From NCBI RefSeq assembly GCF_032164335.1, contig NZ_CP134152.1, positions 4,340,001 through 4,404,000 of the forward strand: DNA of 64,000 nucleotides. The letters are read 5' to 3'. Under the pieces are notes generated by a model. That model had not been told where the DNA came from. It made no database searches and worked only from the letters and a program-made list of their open reading frames with translations. This document shows, in pieces, positions 53,884 through 64,000 of the stretch. The DNA comes from Winslowiella toletana. GTDB lineage: Bacteria > Pseudomonadota > Gammaproteobacteria > Enterobacterales > Enterobacteriaceae. Each line of letters begins with the position of its first letter. The stretch's first letter is position 1. Made by a program: the position numbers and the translations under genes.

Positions 53884-54504
53884 TTACAGAATCTCTAACA
53901 GCTCAACTTCGAACACCAGGGTGCTCAGAGGTGGGATGGATGCACCGGCGCCGCGCTCGCCGTAAGCCAGGTTGTGTGGGATCACCAGCTCCCATTTGGA
54001 GCCAACTGGCATCAGGGTCAGTGCTTCAATCCAGCCAGCGATAACGCCGCTGACCGGGAATTCTGCTGGTTCGCCACGCTGTACTGAACTGTCGAATACG
54101 CTGCCATCGATCAGTTTACCGGTGTAATGCACGCGTACGCGATCCTGACGGGATGGAATCGCACCGTCGCCCTGCTTAATCACGCTGAATTGCAGACCTG
54201 ACTCGGTGCTGCTGACGCCTTCACGCTTCAGGTTCTCTTCAAGGAATTTCTGACCTTCAACCGCCATTGCCTGCTGACGTTCGCTGCGAACTGCATCAGC
54301 ACGCTCGTGAACTTCGCGCAGTGCGCGATGCACCACATCAACAGGAACTGCTGGCGCATTCCCTTCCAGCGCATCGCGCAGACCTGCCAGCAATGCTTCT
54401 GGCTGCAGACCCTGCAGTCCGGACTCCAGCAACTGCTGGCCAACCTGTAAACCGATACCGTAACTTGCTTGCGCTTCGACGCTGTCAAAAGAAGGGGTTG
54501 TCAT
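53884..54504 (-). CDS. fklB: FKBP-type peptidyl-prolyl isomerase FklB (FKBP22)
   Basis: 206 residues, same as E. coli. The N-terminal dimerisation helices ([20 protein letters not shown]) are followed by the C-terminal FKBP domain ([36 protein letters not shown]). It catalyses cis-trans isomerisation at proline. The ATG at 54504 is taken by family alignment; the open frame upstream to 54576 adds unrelated residues. Confidence 0.96.
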   Translation of the reverse strand: MTTPSFDSVEAQASYGIGLQVGQQLLESGLQGLQPEALLAGLRDALEGNAPAVPVDVVHRALREVHERADAVRSERQQAMAVEGQKFLEENLKREGVSSTESGLQFSVIKQGDGAIPSRQDRVRVHYTGKLIDGSVFDSSVQRGEPAEFPVSGVIAGWIEALTLMPVGSKWELVIPHNLAYGERGAGASIPPLSTLVFEVELLEIL

Positions 54505-54748
54505 GAATTTTCCTTTCATCATTGATATAAATGAAGGCAGAGCATAACAGCGCAAGCTCTGAGGGTAAAATCCCACGTGCCAGTGGATGACTTTTGCCGC
54601 AGAAACAGAAACAATAGCAACTCATATAATTAATAACGCCCATAGCGTCACGTATCTGGCTTGTGCTTGTCACATCAAACAGTTAGCAGGTTATAATATA
54701 AACCTGCCGTTTACTAATGCGTCATTCTGGGTTAACGAGGTTAGTTAC

Positions 54749-55420
54749 ATGGGGAGAATTGCCCCGCGGCAAAGGAAACGCCTGCCGTTTTACCATCCGG
54801 TGTTAAAGATGTGGATGGCAAACCGCAAACCATTTGCACAAGCAGCGCAACCGGAGGATGAAATGACTCCTGAGAATTCTTCATCACGCAGCCAGTCAGT
54901 GCTGAGTAAAATCTGGCATCTGGCCGATAATCTGCGCTTTATGGATCCGCTACCGTCTGCTCATCGCCGTGGCATTATCCTGGCGCTACTGGTGATGCTG
55001 CTGGCATTTCTCTGGCCGTCCTCATCGTCTCAAGGCCCGTCATCGCGTCCTGCGCTGCAAAGCGGCGGCAATGAAGTACCGTTGCAGGCGGATATTTATA
55101 ATAACGACAATAATCAGACTGCCTCTCCACCAGCGCAGCCAGAAGCCGATTCATCGGACGAATGGCGCAGCTACCAGATAGCTGCCGGCCAGACGCTGGC
55201 TCAGTTATTCCGCGATAATAATTTGCCGGTCAGTGATGTATTCGCGATGGCGCAAGTGGAAGGTGACGATAAGCCGCTGAGTAATCTGCAGGCGGGTCAG
55301 AAAGTCAAATTGCTGCTGAATGCGCAAAGCATGGTGACCGAACTGGAAATCGAAACGACGGACAATCAGTCAGTTCGCTTTATCCGTGGTGCCGATGGCG
55401 CCTTTACCCGTACGCGCTAA
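54749..55420 (+). CDS. ytfB: YtfB, OapA-domain cell-division-associated membrane protein
   Basis: 223 residues (E. coli 212). One membrane helix (GIILALLVMLLAFLWP) near residues 77-92, a Ser/Pro-rich linker, then the C-terminal OapA/LysM-like domain (YQIAAGQTLAQLFRDNNLPV ... FIRGADGAFTRTR) that binds glycan strands. In E. coli it localises to the septum when overproduced. The ATG at 54749 has ACGAGG eight bases upstream. Divergent from fklB. Confidence 0.88.
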   Translation: MGRIAPRQRKRLPFYHPVLKMWMANRKPFAQAAQPEDEMTPENSSSRSQSVLSKIWHLADNLRFMDPLPSAHRRGIILALLVMLLAFLWPSSSSQGPSSRPALQSGGNEVPLQADIYNNDNNQTASPPAQPEADSSDEWRSYQIAAGQTLAQLFRDNNLPVSDVFAMAQVEGDDKPLSNLQAGQKVKLLLNAQSMVTELEIETTDNQSVRFIRGADGAFTRTR

Positions 55421-55779
55421 CGGGACAGTTGCTCTGACAAATAATCGCGCAGTACGATCGCATGATTGTGCTGCGCATCTTTACTGCCATACAGCAGCAC
55501 TATCTTTTTCTTTTGCTTAAGCAGCGTCAGCAACCTGTCGCAGGCATCGCCCTGTGCCAGCTCATTACGGTAATAATCAACAAACTCCGCCCATCTTTCA
55601 GGCTCGGCGTGAAACCATTTGCGTAGATCGCTGCTCGGTGCCACATCTTTAAACCACGCCACGCCTTCCAGACGCGCTTTACTGATACCGCGCGGCCACA
55701 GGCGGTCGATAAGAAAAGTGTGAGGGGAGAAAGGCGCATGCGCGTCATACACGCGGGTAAGACAAATAGCGTCGGACAT
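55417..55779 (-). CDS. DUF488 family protein (YeaO-like)
   Basis: 120 residues with the family motif FLIDRLWPRGISKARLEGVAW and the helical C-terminal half. The biochemical role is unknown. Tail-to-tail overlap of four bases with ytfB. It lies directly downstream of the rplI terminator and has its own short upstream region. Confidence 0.85.
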   Translation of the reverse strand: MSDAICLTRVYDAHAPFSPHTFLIDRLWPRGISKARLEGVAWFKDVAPSSDLRKWFHAEPERWAEFVDYYRNELAQGDACDRLLTLLKQKKKIVLLYGSKDAQHNHAIVLRDYLSEQLSR

Positions 55780-55839
55780 CGGGCCTCCAGGTAGACAACT
55801 ATCTACTCAATGATAGTTTATTTCCGGGGCCGGAAATGC

Positions 55840-55866
55840 AAAACGCTGGCACAAGGCCAGCGTTTT
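55840..55866 (-). terminator. terminator of the rpsF operon
   Basis: Perfect 11-bp stem AAAACGCTGGC / GCCAGCGTTTT with a five-base loop, 39 bp after the rplI stop, with a T run on the minus strand. Confidence 0.85.
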
Positions 55867-55905
55867 ACGTGTTAACTAAAGTGTTAATTCAGCGACAAGC
55901 GCGAA

Positions 55906-56370
<465 letters not shown>

Positions 56371-56397
56371 TTAAAGTCGTTAATGGACAGTTGCCGA

Positions 56398-56947
<550 letters not shown>

Positions 56948-56953
56948 GGTTGA

Positions 56954-57430
<477 letters not shown>

Positions 57431-57625
57431 GGCTGAAAAATTGACGCGTAATCATACTGGCGTAGCCTGGGAAACTCAAGGTGCCTGATGAATTAAATAT
57501 TGCGGAGAGTTCGGGGTAAGCGCTGTTTATTTTTTACACAGCAACTAAACTGATTGATGGAGGAATAAACGGCCCTGACCTTCGCGCCAGGTTTAGTACG
57601 CAGCAACTGTATGGTGGAGTCGATG

Positions 57626-57832
57626 ATGAACAACATCGCTATTGCCACTTTACTCGGTCTCTTCCTGTCTACCACCGCCATTGCCAGCACCACCGACTGT
57701 GCGCAGCAGATTAGAAGTCACGGTAGCAAAGCGGCAGCAAATTATGAGTATATCAACCGTATCGCCACGCCGACCGGTAACCATGAGCGCGCCAATATCT
57801 CCGCGCCCCGCCAGTTATCGCAACAGCTGTGA
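57626..57832 (+). CDS. small secreted protein, unknown
   Basis: 68 residues with a clear signal peptide (MNNIAIATLLGLFLSTTAIA) and a mature part of about 47 polar residues containing one cysteine near the start. I do not recognise it. The ATG at 57626 has GGAG six bases upstream; a second ATG at 57623 is too close. A strong terminator follows, which supports a real transcript. Confidence 0.6.
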   Translation: MNNIAIATLLGLFLSTTAIASTTDCAQQIRSHGSKAAANYEYINRIATPTGNHERANISAPRQLSQQL

Positions 57833-57844
57833 ACCACGGATATC

Positions 57845-57868
57845 AAGGCCGGAGCCGTTTCCGGCCTT
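57845..57868 (+). terminator. terminator after the small secreted protein
   Basis: 9-bp stem AAGGCCGGA / TCCGGCCTT with a six-base loop, followed by seven Ts. Also convenient for yjfP, which ends at 57884 on the other strand. Confidence 0.85.
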
Positions 57869-57883
57869 TTTTTCTGTCTGGCA

Positions 57884-58633
57884 TTACAAGTGATGCTTAA
57901 AGAAGGCGACAATTGCGGTTAACGCTGGCGGTGAAATGCGATGCCCCATTCCTTTTTCGGTTATAAAGGTCAGACGCTGGTCAAGCGACGCTTCGCGCAG
58001 CGCTTTTTCCAGCCGCACGGTTTCTGCTACCGGCACGACCTCATCCGCTTCGCCGTGCCACAACAGCAACGGACGATTCGCCAGCTTCTCCAGCTGATGG
58101 CTGACATCATACTCCGCCAGCGGCGCTAACCGCTGCGCCAGCGCCTGCTGTTGATCCGGCGTGCGCGCCTCCAGCGGCGGAAACAGCGAATGGCTGAGCG
58201 AGCTAAAATAACCCGAGCCCATCATACAGGCGACGCTGTTAATCTGCGGATAACGCGCCATGGCTCCCAGCGCCGTCATCCCACCCATTGAGGCACCGGC
58301 GACGCCAAACCGGCCTTCGGCAATCAGATCCTGCTGGCGCAGCGCCGCTTCAAGCTGTGGCAACTCGTCAATATTACGGCGCAGAATTTCCCAGAAATGC
58401 GTCAGCCGAAAGTCGCTATCGCCGTCATAGCGCGCGCCATGCTGATCGGCATCGGGCAGTACTACGCGAAAACCAGCCTGCGCCAACGCAACGGCAAAGT
58501 ACGAATAGACCTCTTTCGACGAAGTAAAGCCGTGATAAAAAATGATGGTCGGCAGCGCCTGCTGCTGTTTTCCGGCCGGTGTGGCATGCAGACACTCAAT
58601 ACCCGCCAGCAACGCCGTTCCAATCTCAATCAT
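57884..58633 (-). CDS. yjfP: esterase YjfP
   Basis: 249 residues (E. coli 249), alpha/beta hydrolase. The oxyanion segment FYHGFTSSKEVYSYFAVALA, the nucleophile elbow GASMG, the acidic residue in GEADEVVP and the His in GMGHRISP are all in place. E. coli YjfP hydrolyses short acyl esters and sugar acetates. No signal peptide. Confidence 0.93.
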   Translation of the reverse strand: MIEIGTALLAGIECLHATPAGKQQQALPTIIFYHGFTSSKEVYSYFAVALAQAGFRVVLPDADQHGARYDGDSDFRLTHFWEILRRNIDELPQLEAALRQQDLIAEGRFGVAGASMGGMTALGAMARYPQINSVACMMGSGYFSSLSHSLFPPLEARTPDQQQALAQRLAPLAEYDVSHQLEKLANRPLLLWHGEADEVVPVAETVRLEKALREASLDQRLTFITEKGMGHRISPPALTAIVAFFKHHL

Positions 58634-58795
58634 TCTGCCTCCGTGATCTCAGGGACCGCACTTAAGGTTTGATCTGTTATGCAGTGTTAGTTCTCACAGC
58701 GCTGCATGTGTGCCAAATACCGTTAATTTATAAGCTGTTGCAGCTGGCGATTATTACAAATTGATTAAATCTTCTTTTCCATAGCCTTTGTAGGG

Positions 58796-58822
58796 TAAAC
58801 CCTGGCCGTTTTTTGCCGTTGT
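58796..58822 (+). promoter_or_regulatory. FliA (sigma-28) type promoter for the chemoreceptor
   Basis: TAAACCCT, 11 bases, then GCCGTTGT, against the consensus TAAAGTTT-N11-GCCGATAA. Spacing is exact and seven to eight consensus bases of the two cores match. It lies 36 bp upstream of the receptor start codon, where flagellar-class promoters of chemoreceptors normally are. Confidence 0.6.
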
Positions 58823-58857
58823 ACTTTGCTCTAATAATTCCTCTATAAGGCAATACT

Positions 58858-60792
58858 ATGAAACGTCTTTCACTCAGCAAATGGAGTTTGGGAGTAAAGC
58901 TGTCTGTACTGACGTCATTTAGCGTGGCGATACTGTTTTTCATTCTCACGCTGTCATTAACCCACAACGCCGCAAAACAGCTGGAAACCTTAACCCTGGG
59001 TAATATGCAAAACCAGGTCGCGGGCATCGGTGATATGGCCGGCATGTTTAACGCCACCCTGAGCGAAGAGGTAGCCAATTATACCCGGCTGTTCCAGAGC
59101 TTTCTGCCGGAACAATTCAGCCGTGACAGCACGCAGATGATTACCGTCGGCAGTGAAACAACACCGACCCTGCGTGCCGGCGAGAAAACCTTAAACCTGG
59201 ATGAAGGCACGGTAGATGACTTTATGCAGCGCACCGGCGCGATTTCGACGATTTTTGTCCGTCAGGGTGACGACTATATCCGCATCGCTACCTCCTTGCG
59301 CAAAGAGGATGGCGCGCGCGCGATGGGCATCCGGCTGGATCGCAGCAGCCCGGCCTGGGCACTGGCTAACCAGGGAAAAACCTTCCGCGGCCTTGCCCTT
59401 CTGTTTGGTAAACGTTATATCACCCAGTATCAGCCGCTGAGGGACAACAGTGGCGAAGTGATCGGCATCCTGTTTGTCGGCGTCGATATCACTTCACAGT
59501 TCAATCTGATGCGCGAAAAGGTGCTGAATAAGACACTGGGCGACAGTGGTTATTTCAGCGTGATTAACGGCGCCGCCGGGAAAGCTCAGGGCCAGTTTCT
59601 GTTCCACCGCAGCCGCGAAGGCAGCCAGCCAGCCTGGTCTGCCACAGTGCAACAGCAGCTGTTGCAACAATCGCAAGGCACGATGGAAGCCATTAATCTT
59701 CAGGGAGAAAGCCAGATTATTGTCTGGCAGCAGCTGCCCGGCTGGAGTTGGGTTATCGTCGGTGAAGTCAGTAAAGCCAGCCTGCTGGCACCGATTAACG
59801 CCACACGTAATACCTTCCTGCTGATTGGTCTGGCGCTGGTGATGATATTTGCGCTGAGCTTCGTCTGGATTACCCGCCGCTGGTTAAGTCATCCGCTGCA
59901 ACAGGTGATAGCGCTGGCGCAGCATTATGCCGCAGGTAACCTGCAGGCGACGCTGGCAACCGAACGTCAGGACGAGGTGGGTCAGCTGATTCACGCAATT
60001 AACGGAATTGGTGACGGGCTGGAACGCATTGTCTCGCAGGTACGTCACGCCGCTGAAGAGATCAGCTTCGCGACTGATGCTATCGCCGCCAGCAGTGGAA
60101 ATATCAGCGAGCAGATTTCACGTCAGGCCAGTAGCGTAGAAGAGACCTCTGCCAGCATGGAGCAACTGGGCGCGACGGTAGAACAGAATGCCGATAACGT
60201 CTCGCAGGCGCTGACGCTGGTGGCTGAAGCCGCTAATGCGGTACAGCACGGTGGTGATACCGTAACACGCTCAGTGAACACCATGTCAGCGATTAACGTT
60301 TCATCGCAGAGCATTGCCGATATCACTCATGTTATCGAATCGATTGCTTTCCAGACCAATATCCTGGCACTGAACGCGGCGGTAGAAGCGGCACGCGCCG
60401 GTGAACACGGCAAAGGCTTTGCGGTCGTCGCGGCCGAAGTCCGGGCGCTGGCGCAGCGCAGCGCGCAGGCAGCAAAAGAGATCGACGGCCTGATTGAGAA
60501 TTCAATCAGCAAGGTAACGGAAGGCCATAAGCTGTCGGAACAGACCCGCGAAGCAATGGAGAATATCGTCATCCGCATTGAGCAGGTTAAAGCGCTGATG
60601 GGCGAGATTGATGTGGCATCCCATGAACAGTCAGCCGGTATCGGCCAGGTGAATATTGCGATGTCGCAGATTGGTCAGGCGACGCATCACAACACCGAAA
60701 TGGTGGCGCAGTCGGAGCAGATCGCCAGTGAACTGAGTCAGAAAGGGCACCATCTCAATCAGTTAGTCAGCGTGTTTACACTTAAAGGATAA
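58858..60792 (+). CDS. methyl-accepting chemotaxis protein with Cache-type sensor
   Basis: 644 residues. Membrane helix near 17-35 ([20 protein letters not shown]), a large ~270-residue periplasmic sensor of Cache type ([14 protein letters not shown] ... [20 protein letters not shown]), a second helix near 318-340, HAMP, and the signalling domain with the hairpin tip [30 protein letters not shown] region. No C-terminal CheR-binding pentapeptide is seen. Ligand unknown. It is single in this locus, with no chemotaxis neighbours. Confidence 0.94.
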   Translation: MKRLSLSKWSLGVKLSVLTSFSVAILFFILTLSLTHNAAKQLETLTLGNMQNQVAGIGDMAGMFNATLSEEVANYTRLFQSFLPEQFSRDSTQMITVGSETTPTLRAGEKTLNLDEGTVDDFMQRTGAISTIFVRQGDDYIRIATSLRKEDGARAMGIRLDRSSPAWALANQGKTFRGLALLFGKRYITQYQPLRDNSGEVIGILFVGVDITSQFNLMREKVLNKTLGDSGYFSVINGAAGKAQGQFLFHRSREGSQPAWSATVQQQLLQQSQGTMEAINLQGESQIIVWQQLPGWSWVIVGEVSKASLLAPINATRNTFLLIGLALVMIFALSFVWITRRWLSHPLQQVIALAQHYAAGNLQATLATERQDEVGQLIHAINGIGDGLERIVSQVRHAAEEISFATDAIAASSGNISEQISRQASSVEETSASMEQLGATVEQNADNVSQALTLVAEAANAVQHGGDTVTRSVNTMSAINVSSQSIADITHVIESIAFQTNILALNAAVEAARAGEHGKGFAVVAAEVRALAQRSAQAAKEIDGLIENSISKVTEGHKLSEQTREAMENIVIRIEQVKALMGEIDVASHEQSAGIGQVNIAMSQIGQATHHNTEMVAQSEQIASELSQKGHHLNQLVSVFTLKG

Positions 60793-60846
60793 CTCTTGCG
60801 CGGTGATGGCATAAACTTAATGCCATCACCGTCGGGAGAAATCGGT

Positions 60847-61173
60847 ATGCGTTTCGTCATTCAGCTGTTGGCAGCGCTGTTACTGAGTGGATGCAGCGCT
60901 TTACACACCACGCCTCAGCCGCCGCCCGCCGCGACATCTCAGGCACAGCAAATTACCCGCGCCCAGAGTCTCAGCCTGACCCGTCTTGGCAATATTAGCG
61001 CTACCGTGCGCGGCTCTCCGGATGATGCTGAGCGCGCCATCGCAGCGAAAGCCAATGCGCTGGGCGCGACTTACTATCACATCATTATGGTCAGTGAAAC
61101 GGTAGTGCCGGCGATGTGGTATGCCACCGCGACGCTGTACGGTCCGTCAGCCGCCAGTCGCCCGCTGCAGTAG
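60847..61173 (+). CDS. bsmA: biofilm/stress lipoprotein BsmA
   Basis: 108 residues (E. coli YjfO 109). Lipoprotein signal with LLLSGC, then a DUF1471 domain (SLTRLGNISATVRGSPDDAE; KANALGATYYHIIMVSETV). DUF1471 proteins are small stress-induced envelope proteins. ATG 60847 has GGGAGA seven bases upstream. Its end overlaps the aidB end by 27 bp on the opposite strand. Confidence 0.9.
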   Translation: MRFVIQLLAALLLSGCSALHTTPQPPPAATSQAQQITRAQSLSLTRLGNISATVRGSPDDAERAIAAKANALGATYYHIIMVSETVVPAMWYATATLYGPSAASRPLQ

Positions 61174-62775
61174 TCGCGCACAGTTATCCTCGCTCAGCGT
61201 GCTGGCTCCGCGCGCATCCAGCGCCTGACGACACCAGGCATCGGCCAGCGGTGGTTCGAGATATTTCAGCAGCTGTGCCGCCACTGCCAGCCGGAACAAT
61301 AGGCTGGTAATATCACGCGCCTGCACCTCTTGCGGATGAGCCAGCCGTAATTTCAACTGCCGCCAACGACTGTCGAAGTGGCGATTAACACCTTTCACCG
61401 CTTCAAACTCGCGGTTCAGCATCTCTGTAATGCCGGACTGCCTGGTCAGCACCCGCAGCACATCAAGGCACATCACATTCCCCGAGCCTTCCCAGATACT
61501 GTTGACCGGCATTTCACGATACAGACGTGGCAGTTCGCTCTCTTCGCAATAGCCAATTCCACCGAGCACTTCCATCGCTTCAGCCACAAAAGCAATGCCG
61601 CTTTTGCAGATTGCGTATTTGACCACTGGAGTGAACAGACGGCTGAAAGCGCGCTCATGCTGATTCGCTGGCGTTGACCAGGCACGCGCCAGCCGCATCA
61701 ATAACGCGGTCTGTCCTTCCAGCTGCAACGCCTGTGCGCTCAATACCTGCCGCATCAGCGGTTGATCGACCAGATTTTTCCCCATCACCTGCCGCTGATG
61801 AGCGTGATACAGCGCGACCGACAATGCGCGCCGCATCTGCCCATGGCTTCCCAGCGCGCAATCAAAACGGGTGTAACCACCCATTTTCAGGATTTGCCGC
61901 ACACCATCGCCCTCTTCTCCCAACAGCCAGCCGGTGGCATTGCAGAACTCGACTTCGCTACTGGCGTTGGCGCGATTTCCGAGCTTTTCTTTCAACCGCT
62001 CGATGCGAATTGCGTTACGGCTGCCATCCGGCAGCAGACGCGGCATAAAGAAGCAGCCAGGCCCGCCTGACGTCTGCGCCAGCACCAGATGCGCATCGCT
62101 TTGCGGCACCGAAAAAAACCATTTATGGCCGGTGAGATAATAGATTTCGCCATTACCACGCGAGGCCTGCGGCTGCGCGATGGTGGTGTTGCTCAGTACA
62201 TCGGTTCCGCCCTGTTTCTCGGTCATTCCCATGCCAATCAACAGACCGCGTTTTTGATCGCCAGGTTGCGCATGCGCATCGTAACGATCCGACAACAGCC
62301 CCGGCAGCCAGCTGTGAAACGCGGCTGGCAGGCTCTGTTGCAATAATGGAATCGCGCCAAAGGTCATGGTTATTGGGCACAGGGTGCCAGCTTCAACCTG
62401 GGCATGCTGGATAAAGCGAGCTGCACGGGCAACAAATGCTCCCGGTCGCGCATCCGCCTGCCAGCACAGGTTGTGTACCCGATTGGCACACAGCCCCTGC
62501 ATCAGCAAATGCCACGACGGGTGAAAGCGCAGTTCATCAATTCGCTCACCGCAGGGGTCGTAGCGCAGTAGCTCGGGTGGCCAGGCGTTCGCCAGACGCC
62601 CCAACTCCAGCGACTCAGCACTACCCAACTGTTGTCCAACCGATGCCTGTAATTCGCCGTCCCATTCCGCGCCTTCGCGTATCAGAGCCTCGCGCAGCGG
62701 CGTATCAGACAGAAACAGATTACTGTTGCTGAGTGGGCGTGGTTGATTAAAAACGGTGTGCGTGTTCCACGTCAT
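61147..62775 (-). CDS. aidB: isovaleryl-CoA dehydrogenase-like protein AidB
   Basis: 542 residues (E. coli 541), acyl-CoA dehydrogenase superfamily with the AidB-specific N-terminus (THTVFNQPRPLSNSNLFLSD) and core motifs (MGMTEKQGGTDVLSNTT; EAMEVLGGIGYCEESELPRL). A FAD protein of the E. coli adaptive response to alkylation, with DNA-binding ability. ATG 62775 by family; the frame upstream to 62868 is not family-like. Confidence 0.95.
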   Translation of the reverse strand: MTWNTHTVFNQPRPLSNSNLFLSDTPLREALIREGAEWDGELQASVGQQLGSAESLELGRLANAWPPELLRYDPCGERIDELRFHPSWHLLMQGLCANRVHNLCWQADARPGAFVARAARFIQHAQVEAGTLCPITMTFGAIPLLQQSLPAAFHSWLPGLLSDRYDAHAQPGDQKRGLLIGMGMTEKQGGTDVLSNTTIAQPQASRGNGEIYYLTGHKWFFSVPQSDAHLVLAQTSGGPGCFFMPRLLPDGSRNAIRIERLKEKLGNRANASSEVEFCNATGWLLGEEGDGVRQILKMGGYTRFDCALGSHGQMRRALSVALYHAHQRQVMGKNLVDQPLMRQVLSAQALQLEGQTALLMRLARAWSTPANQHERAFSRLFTPVVKYAICKSGIAFVAEAMEVLGGIGYCEESELPRLYREMPVNSIWEGSGNVMCLDVLRVLTRQSGITEMLNREFEAVKGVNRHFDSRWRQLKLRLAHPQEVQARDITSLLFRLAVAAQLLKYLEPPLADAWCRQALDARGASTLSEDNCARLLQRATGG

Positions 62776-62880
62776 TTTTTCTCCCTCATGATCCCTGGCG
62801 GATACCGTAGTATGAAACCTGAGAGAAAAAATGCCCGAAAGCGGGAAGAGATTCGGGGCGTAGGTCACGCCCCCGAGGGA

Positions 62881-63618
62881 TTACTTACTGGTACGTTGAC
62901 GCACGGCTTCAAACAGACAGATACCGGTGGCAACGGAAACGTTAAGCGAAGAGACGCTGCCCGCCATTGGAATGCTGATTAACTCATCACAATGTTCACG
63001 CGTCAGACGGCGCATGCCTTCGCCTTCCGCGCCCATCACCAGCGCCATTGGGCCAGTCATTTTGCTCTGGAACACGGTGTGATCTGCTTCACCAGCGGTA
63101 CCGACGATCCAGACATTCGCTTCCTGCAACACCCGCATCGTGCGCGCGAGGTTGGTGACGCGAATCAGCGGCACATTTTCTGCCGCGCCGCTGGCGACTT
63201 TTTTCGCCGTCGCGTTCAGCTGAGCGGAACGGTCTTTCGGCACGATCACCGCATGCACACCGGCAGCGTCGGCGCTGCGCAGGCAGGCACCAAGATTATG
63301 CGGGTCAGTCACACCGTCGAGAATCAACAGAAACGGCTGATCAAGACCGGCAATCAGGTCTGGCAGGTCGCCTTCCTGATACTGGCGGCCCGGCTTAACG
63401 CGGGCGACAATCCCCTGATGAACCGCACCTTCGACTTTGCTATCCAGCCACTGACGGTTTGCCACCTGGATCACGATACCCTGAGCTTCCAGCGCCTTAA
63501 TCAACGGTTGTAAGCGGCGGTCATCGCGCCCTTTCAGAATAAAAACTTCCTGAAAACGCTGTGGATCGCTATCAAGCAGCGCCTGTACGGCGTGGATACC
63601 AAAAACAATTTCACTCAT
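62881..63618 (-). CDS. rlmB: 23S rRNA (guanosine-2'-O)-methyltransferase RlmB
   Basis: 245 residues (E. coli 243), SpoU/TrmH family. The knot motifs are visible: [36 protein letters not shown] and [20 protein letters not shown]. It methylates G2251 of 23S rRNA. It follows rnr in the same direction. Confidence 0.97.
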   Translation of the reverse strand: MSEIVFGIHAVQALLDSDPQRFQEVFILKGRDDRRLQPLIKALEAQGIVIQVANRQWLDSKVEGAVHQGIVARVKPGRQYQEGDLPDLIAGLDQPFLLILDGVTDPHNLGACLRSADAAGVHAVIVPKDRSAQLNATAKKVASGAAENVPLIRVTNLARTMRVLQEANVWIVGTAGEADHTVFQSKMTGPMALVMGAEGEGMRRLTREHCDELISIPMAGSVSSLNVSVATGICLFEAVRQRTSK

Positions 63619-63643
63619 GTGTTTAACTCGATAATCAATTTGC

Positions 63644-63663
63644 GGGCGGCGAAACCGCCGCCC
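63644..63663. terminator. hairpin between rnr and rlmB
   Basis: 8-bp stem GGGCGGCG / CGCCGCCC with a four-base loop. It lies between two co-directional genes, so it may be a processing or attenuation hairpin and need not be a terminator. Confidence 0.45.
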
Positions 63664-63694
63664 CTACAGGGTGCCGAACTATCCGGACCGCGTG

Positions 63695-64000
63695 TTATGC
63701 GCTGGTGTCACTTTTGTTTTTTGCTGCGCGTTTGGCTTTTGTCGCGGCGGCGATTTTACGGGTTTTATCCGACGGAGTTTTGGCTTTTTTCTCTTTTTTC
63801 GCCTTACTGCCGCTTTTGGCTTTGCTCTCGTCCGCTTTAGCCGGGCGGAACGCGCTGTCAGCTTCGAAATTCGCCCCTTTACGCACTTCCCGACGGCGCT
63901 TGCCCCCGTTCTTCGCCGTGCCTTTTTTGGCACGATCGCGTTCGGTTTTGCCTTCGCCGCGTGGCTTACGCTGGCTTGAGATCAGCGCAAAATCAATCTT
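63695..64000 (-). CDS. rnr: ribonuclease R, C-terminal end (5' part outside window)
   Basis: The last ~101 codons of a larger gene. KIDFALISSQRKPRGEGKT continues into the Lys/Ala-rich basic tail (GGKRRREVRKGANFEADSAF; KIAAATKAKRAAKNKSD), which matches the E. coli RNase R C-terminus. RNase R is a 3'-5' exonuclease that degrades structured RNA; this tail binds tmRNA-SmpB. The catalytic domain is not in the window. Upstream of rlmB as in E. coli. Confidence 0.93.
   Translation of the reverse strand, partial: KIDFALISSQRKPRGEGKTERDRAKKGTAKNGGKRRREVRKGANFEADSAFRPAKADESKAKSGSKAKKEKKAKTPSDKTRKIAAATKAKRAAKNKSDTSA

Overview
The window is chromosomal DNA of a gamma-proteobacterium of the order Enterobacterales, most likely an Erwiniaceae-type organism. 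The backbone runs in Escherichia coli-like order: ppa / ytfP-tamB-tamA / ytfL / ytfK / ytfJ / cysQ / cpdB / fklB / ytfB / rplI-rpsR-priB-rpsF / yjfP / bsmA / aidB / rlmB / rnr. The family assignment is an inference from gene order and protein similarity; no rRNA gene is present to check it.

Region 1 (1-6907, minus strand) is one uninterrupted reading frame of more than 2300 codons that leaves the window at its left edge. Its first ~930 codons are GC-rich and predicted helical. The rest is AT-rich and carries seven LysM-like repeats. An Ala/Asp linker lies at the change in base composition. The function is unknown.

Region 2 (7.8-41.8 kb) is a complete SPI-2-type (Ssa/Esc family) type III secretion system inserted between ppa and ytfP, which lie close together in E. 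coli. Left to right it holds an ssaBCDE-type operon (minus); SsrB-like regulator (plus) facing SsrA-like hybrid kinase (minus); ssaM-sctVNOPQRSTU plus a lipoprotein lytic transglycosylase (plus); a translocator/chaperone operon sseB-sseA-sscA-sseC-X-sseD-sseE (minus); six further tandem sseB paralogues (minus); an AraC-family regulator leading sctF-G-I-J-K-L-W (plus); and an SscB-SseF-like chaperone/effector pair (minus). No integrase, tRNA or insertion sequence was seen at either end. The genes fit together as follows: SsrAB and the AraC protein control expression, the Sct proteins build the injectisome, and the SseB/C/D proteins form the extracellular filament and pore, probably delivering the SseF-like effector.

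The most unusual part is 29.4-35.4 kb: seven SseB/EspA-type filament paralogues. They share nearly constant N- and C-terminal parts and differ in a central insert of 0 to about 138 residues, and six of them are separated by nearly identical 77-78 bp spacers. This looks like a constant-variable-constant cassette set for diversifying a surface filament. A 7-4-7 palindrome (ATCAGGT-N4-ACCTGAT) precedes several island operons, and a 20-bp activator-like box is shared by the two sseB promoters.

Region 3 (41.9-64 kb) is ordinary backbone: the TamAB translocation system, a CorC-type exporter, sulfur and nucleotide salvage enzymes, a ribosomal protein operon, a chemoreceptor with a flagellar-type promoter, and the 3' end of rnr at the right edge.
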